A stretch of DNA of 64,000 nt from NCBI GenBank assembly GCA_029862745.1, contig JAOTWS010000005.1, positions 119,650 to 183,649 of the forward strand. Reading direction: 5' to 3'. The notes beneath the pieces were generated by a model. It did not search any database. It was not told where the DNA came from and saw only the letters and a list, made by a program, of their open reading frames with translations. Of this stretch, positions 63,981 to 64,000 are shown piece after piece. Source of the DNA: Nitrosopumilus sp. (GTDB taxonomy: Archaea > Thermoproteota > Nitrososphaeria > Nitrososphaerales > Nitrosopumilaceae). A program made the position numbers and the translations under genes. Each line of letters begins with the position of its first letter. Position 1 is the stretch's first letter.

Positions 63981-64000
63981 ATGGGGGATGGACCGGATGG
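63981..64000 (+). CDS. Possible gene start at the window edge
   Basis: ATG 63981 (MGDGPD) has TATAATA centred about 28 nt upstream, fitting a leaderless start. Only six codons are visible, so this is only a pointer. Confidence 0.2.

Noticed and set aside
1..64000. CRISPR array or rRNA
   Set aside because: No regularly spaced direct repeats and no rRNA-like conserved segments were seen.

Overview
The window is AT-rich DNA from an ammonia-oxidising archaeon of the Nitrososphaeria (Thaumarchaeota), most like marine Nitrosopumilus. The evidence is the gene content: archaeal TBP and TFB, Rpo7 and Spt4, a Cdc48/VAT ATPase, an ESCRT-III (CdvB-type) protein, archaeal NurA-HerA-Mre11-Rad50, many plastocyanin-like copper proteins, PEFG-CTERM surface proteins and pyruvoyl arginine decarboxylase. 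Many starts have no Shine-Dalgarno sequence, and some have a TATA-like box about 27 nt upstream, as expected for leaderless mRNAs. I see no rRNA, CRISPR array, intact transposon or prophage. There is one tRNA (Thr, TGT).

Layout. 1-4.7 kb: a tightly overlapping minus-strand operon nurA-herA-mre11-rad50 (rad50 runs off the left edge). 4.7-6.4 kb: a secreted protein with a duplicated start region and a PEFG-CTERM remnant. 6.4-10.4 kb: de novo NAD synthesis (aspartate dehydrogenase, NadA, NadC) with small basic genes in between. 10.4-11.2 kb: spt4-rpo7. 11.2-14.4 kb: gene-poor, with decayed reading frames, a cupredoxin lacking a copper-ligand His, and a nested repeat block. 14.4-20.2 kb: Mrp ATPase, archaeal dephospho-CoA kinase, a C/D-box RNA candidate, metalloproteases, a membrane double-cupredoxin protein and heme O synthase. 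20.2-24.4 kb: Cdc48, aEF-1beta, Zn-ribbon protein and geranylgeranyl reductase.

25-41 kb holds Pth2, a beta-propeller protein, TruD, alcohol dehydrogenase, a YyaL/DUF255 protein, many short conserved-looking unknowns, a CdvB paralogue, a DEAD-box helicase and a DsbA-like protein. 41-50 kb holds tRNA-Thr, arginine decarboxylase, oligoendopeptidase F, a run of very small metal-binding proteins (47.2-48.5 kb) and the TBP-TFB pair. 50-64 kb is more accessory. It has a frameshifted universal stress protein, pyrophosphatase, a winged-helix regulator divergent from a phasin-like protein across a 10-bp iteron array, a Met-rich/kelch/BNR exported-protein group, a frameshifted endonuclease dU (DUF99) next to an MJ1316-type domain protein, a hotdog ammonia-lyase-like enzyme, and secreted proteins.

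The most unusual signals are these: two independent 28-29 bp head-to-tail duplications of start-codon regions, which place a mini-ORF exactly where the promoter would start the transcript; the microprotein cluster around 47-48.5 kb; the His-to-Tyr change in a cupredoxin copper site; the iteron-controlled phasin-like locus; and two genes broken only by single-nucleotide indels. All functions are inferred from sequence reading; no database search was run.
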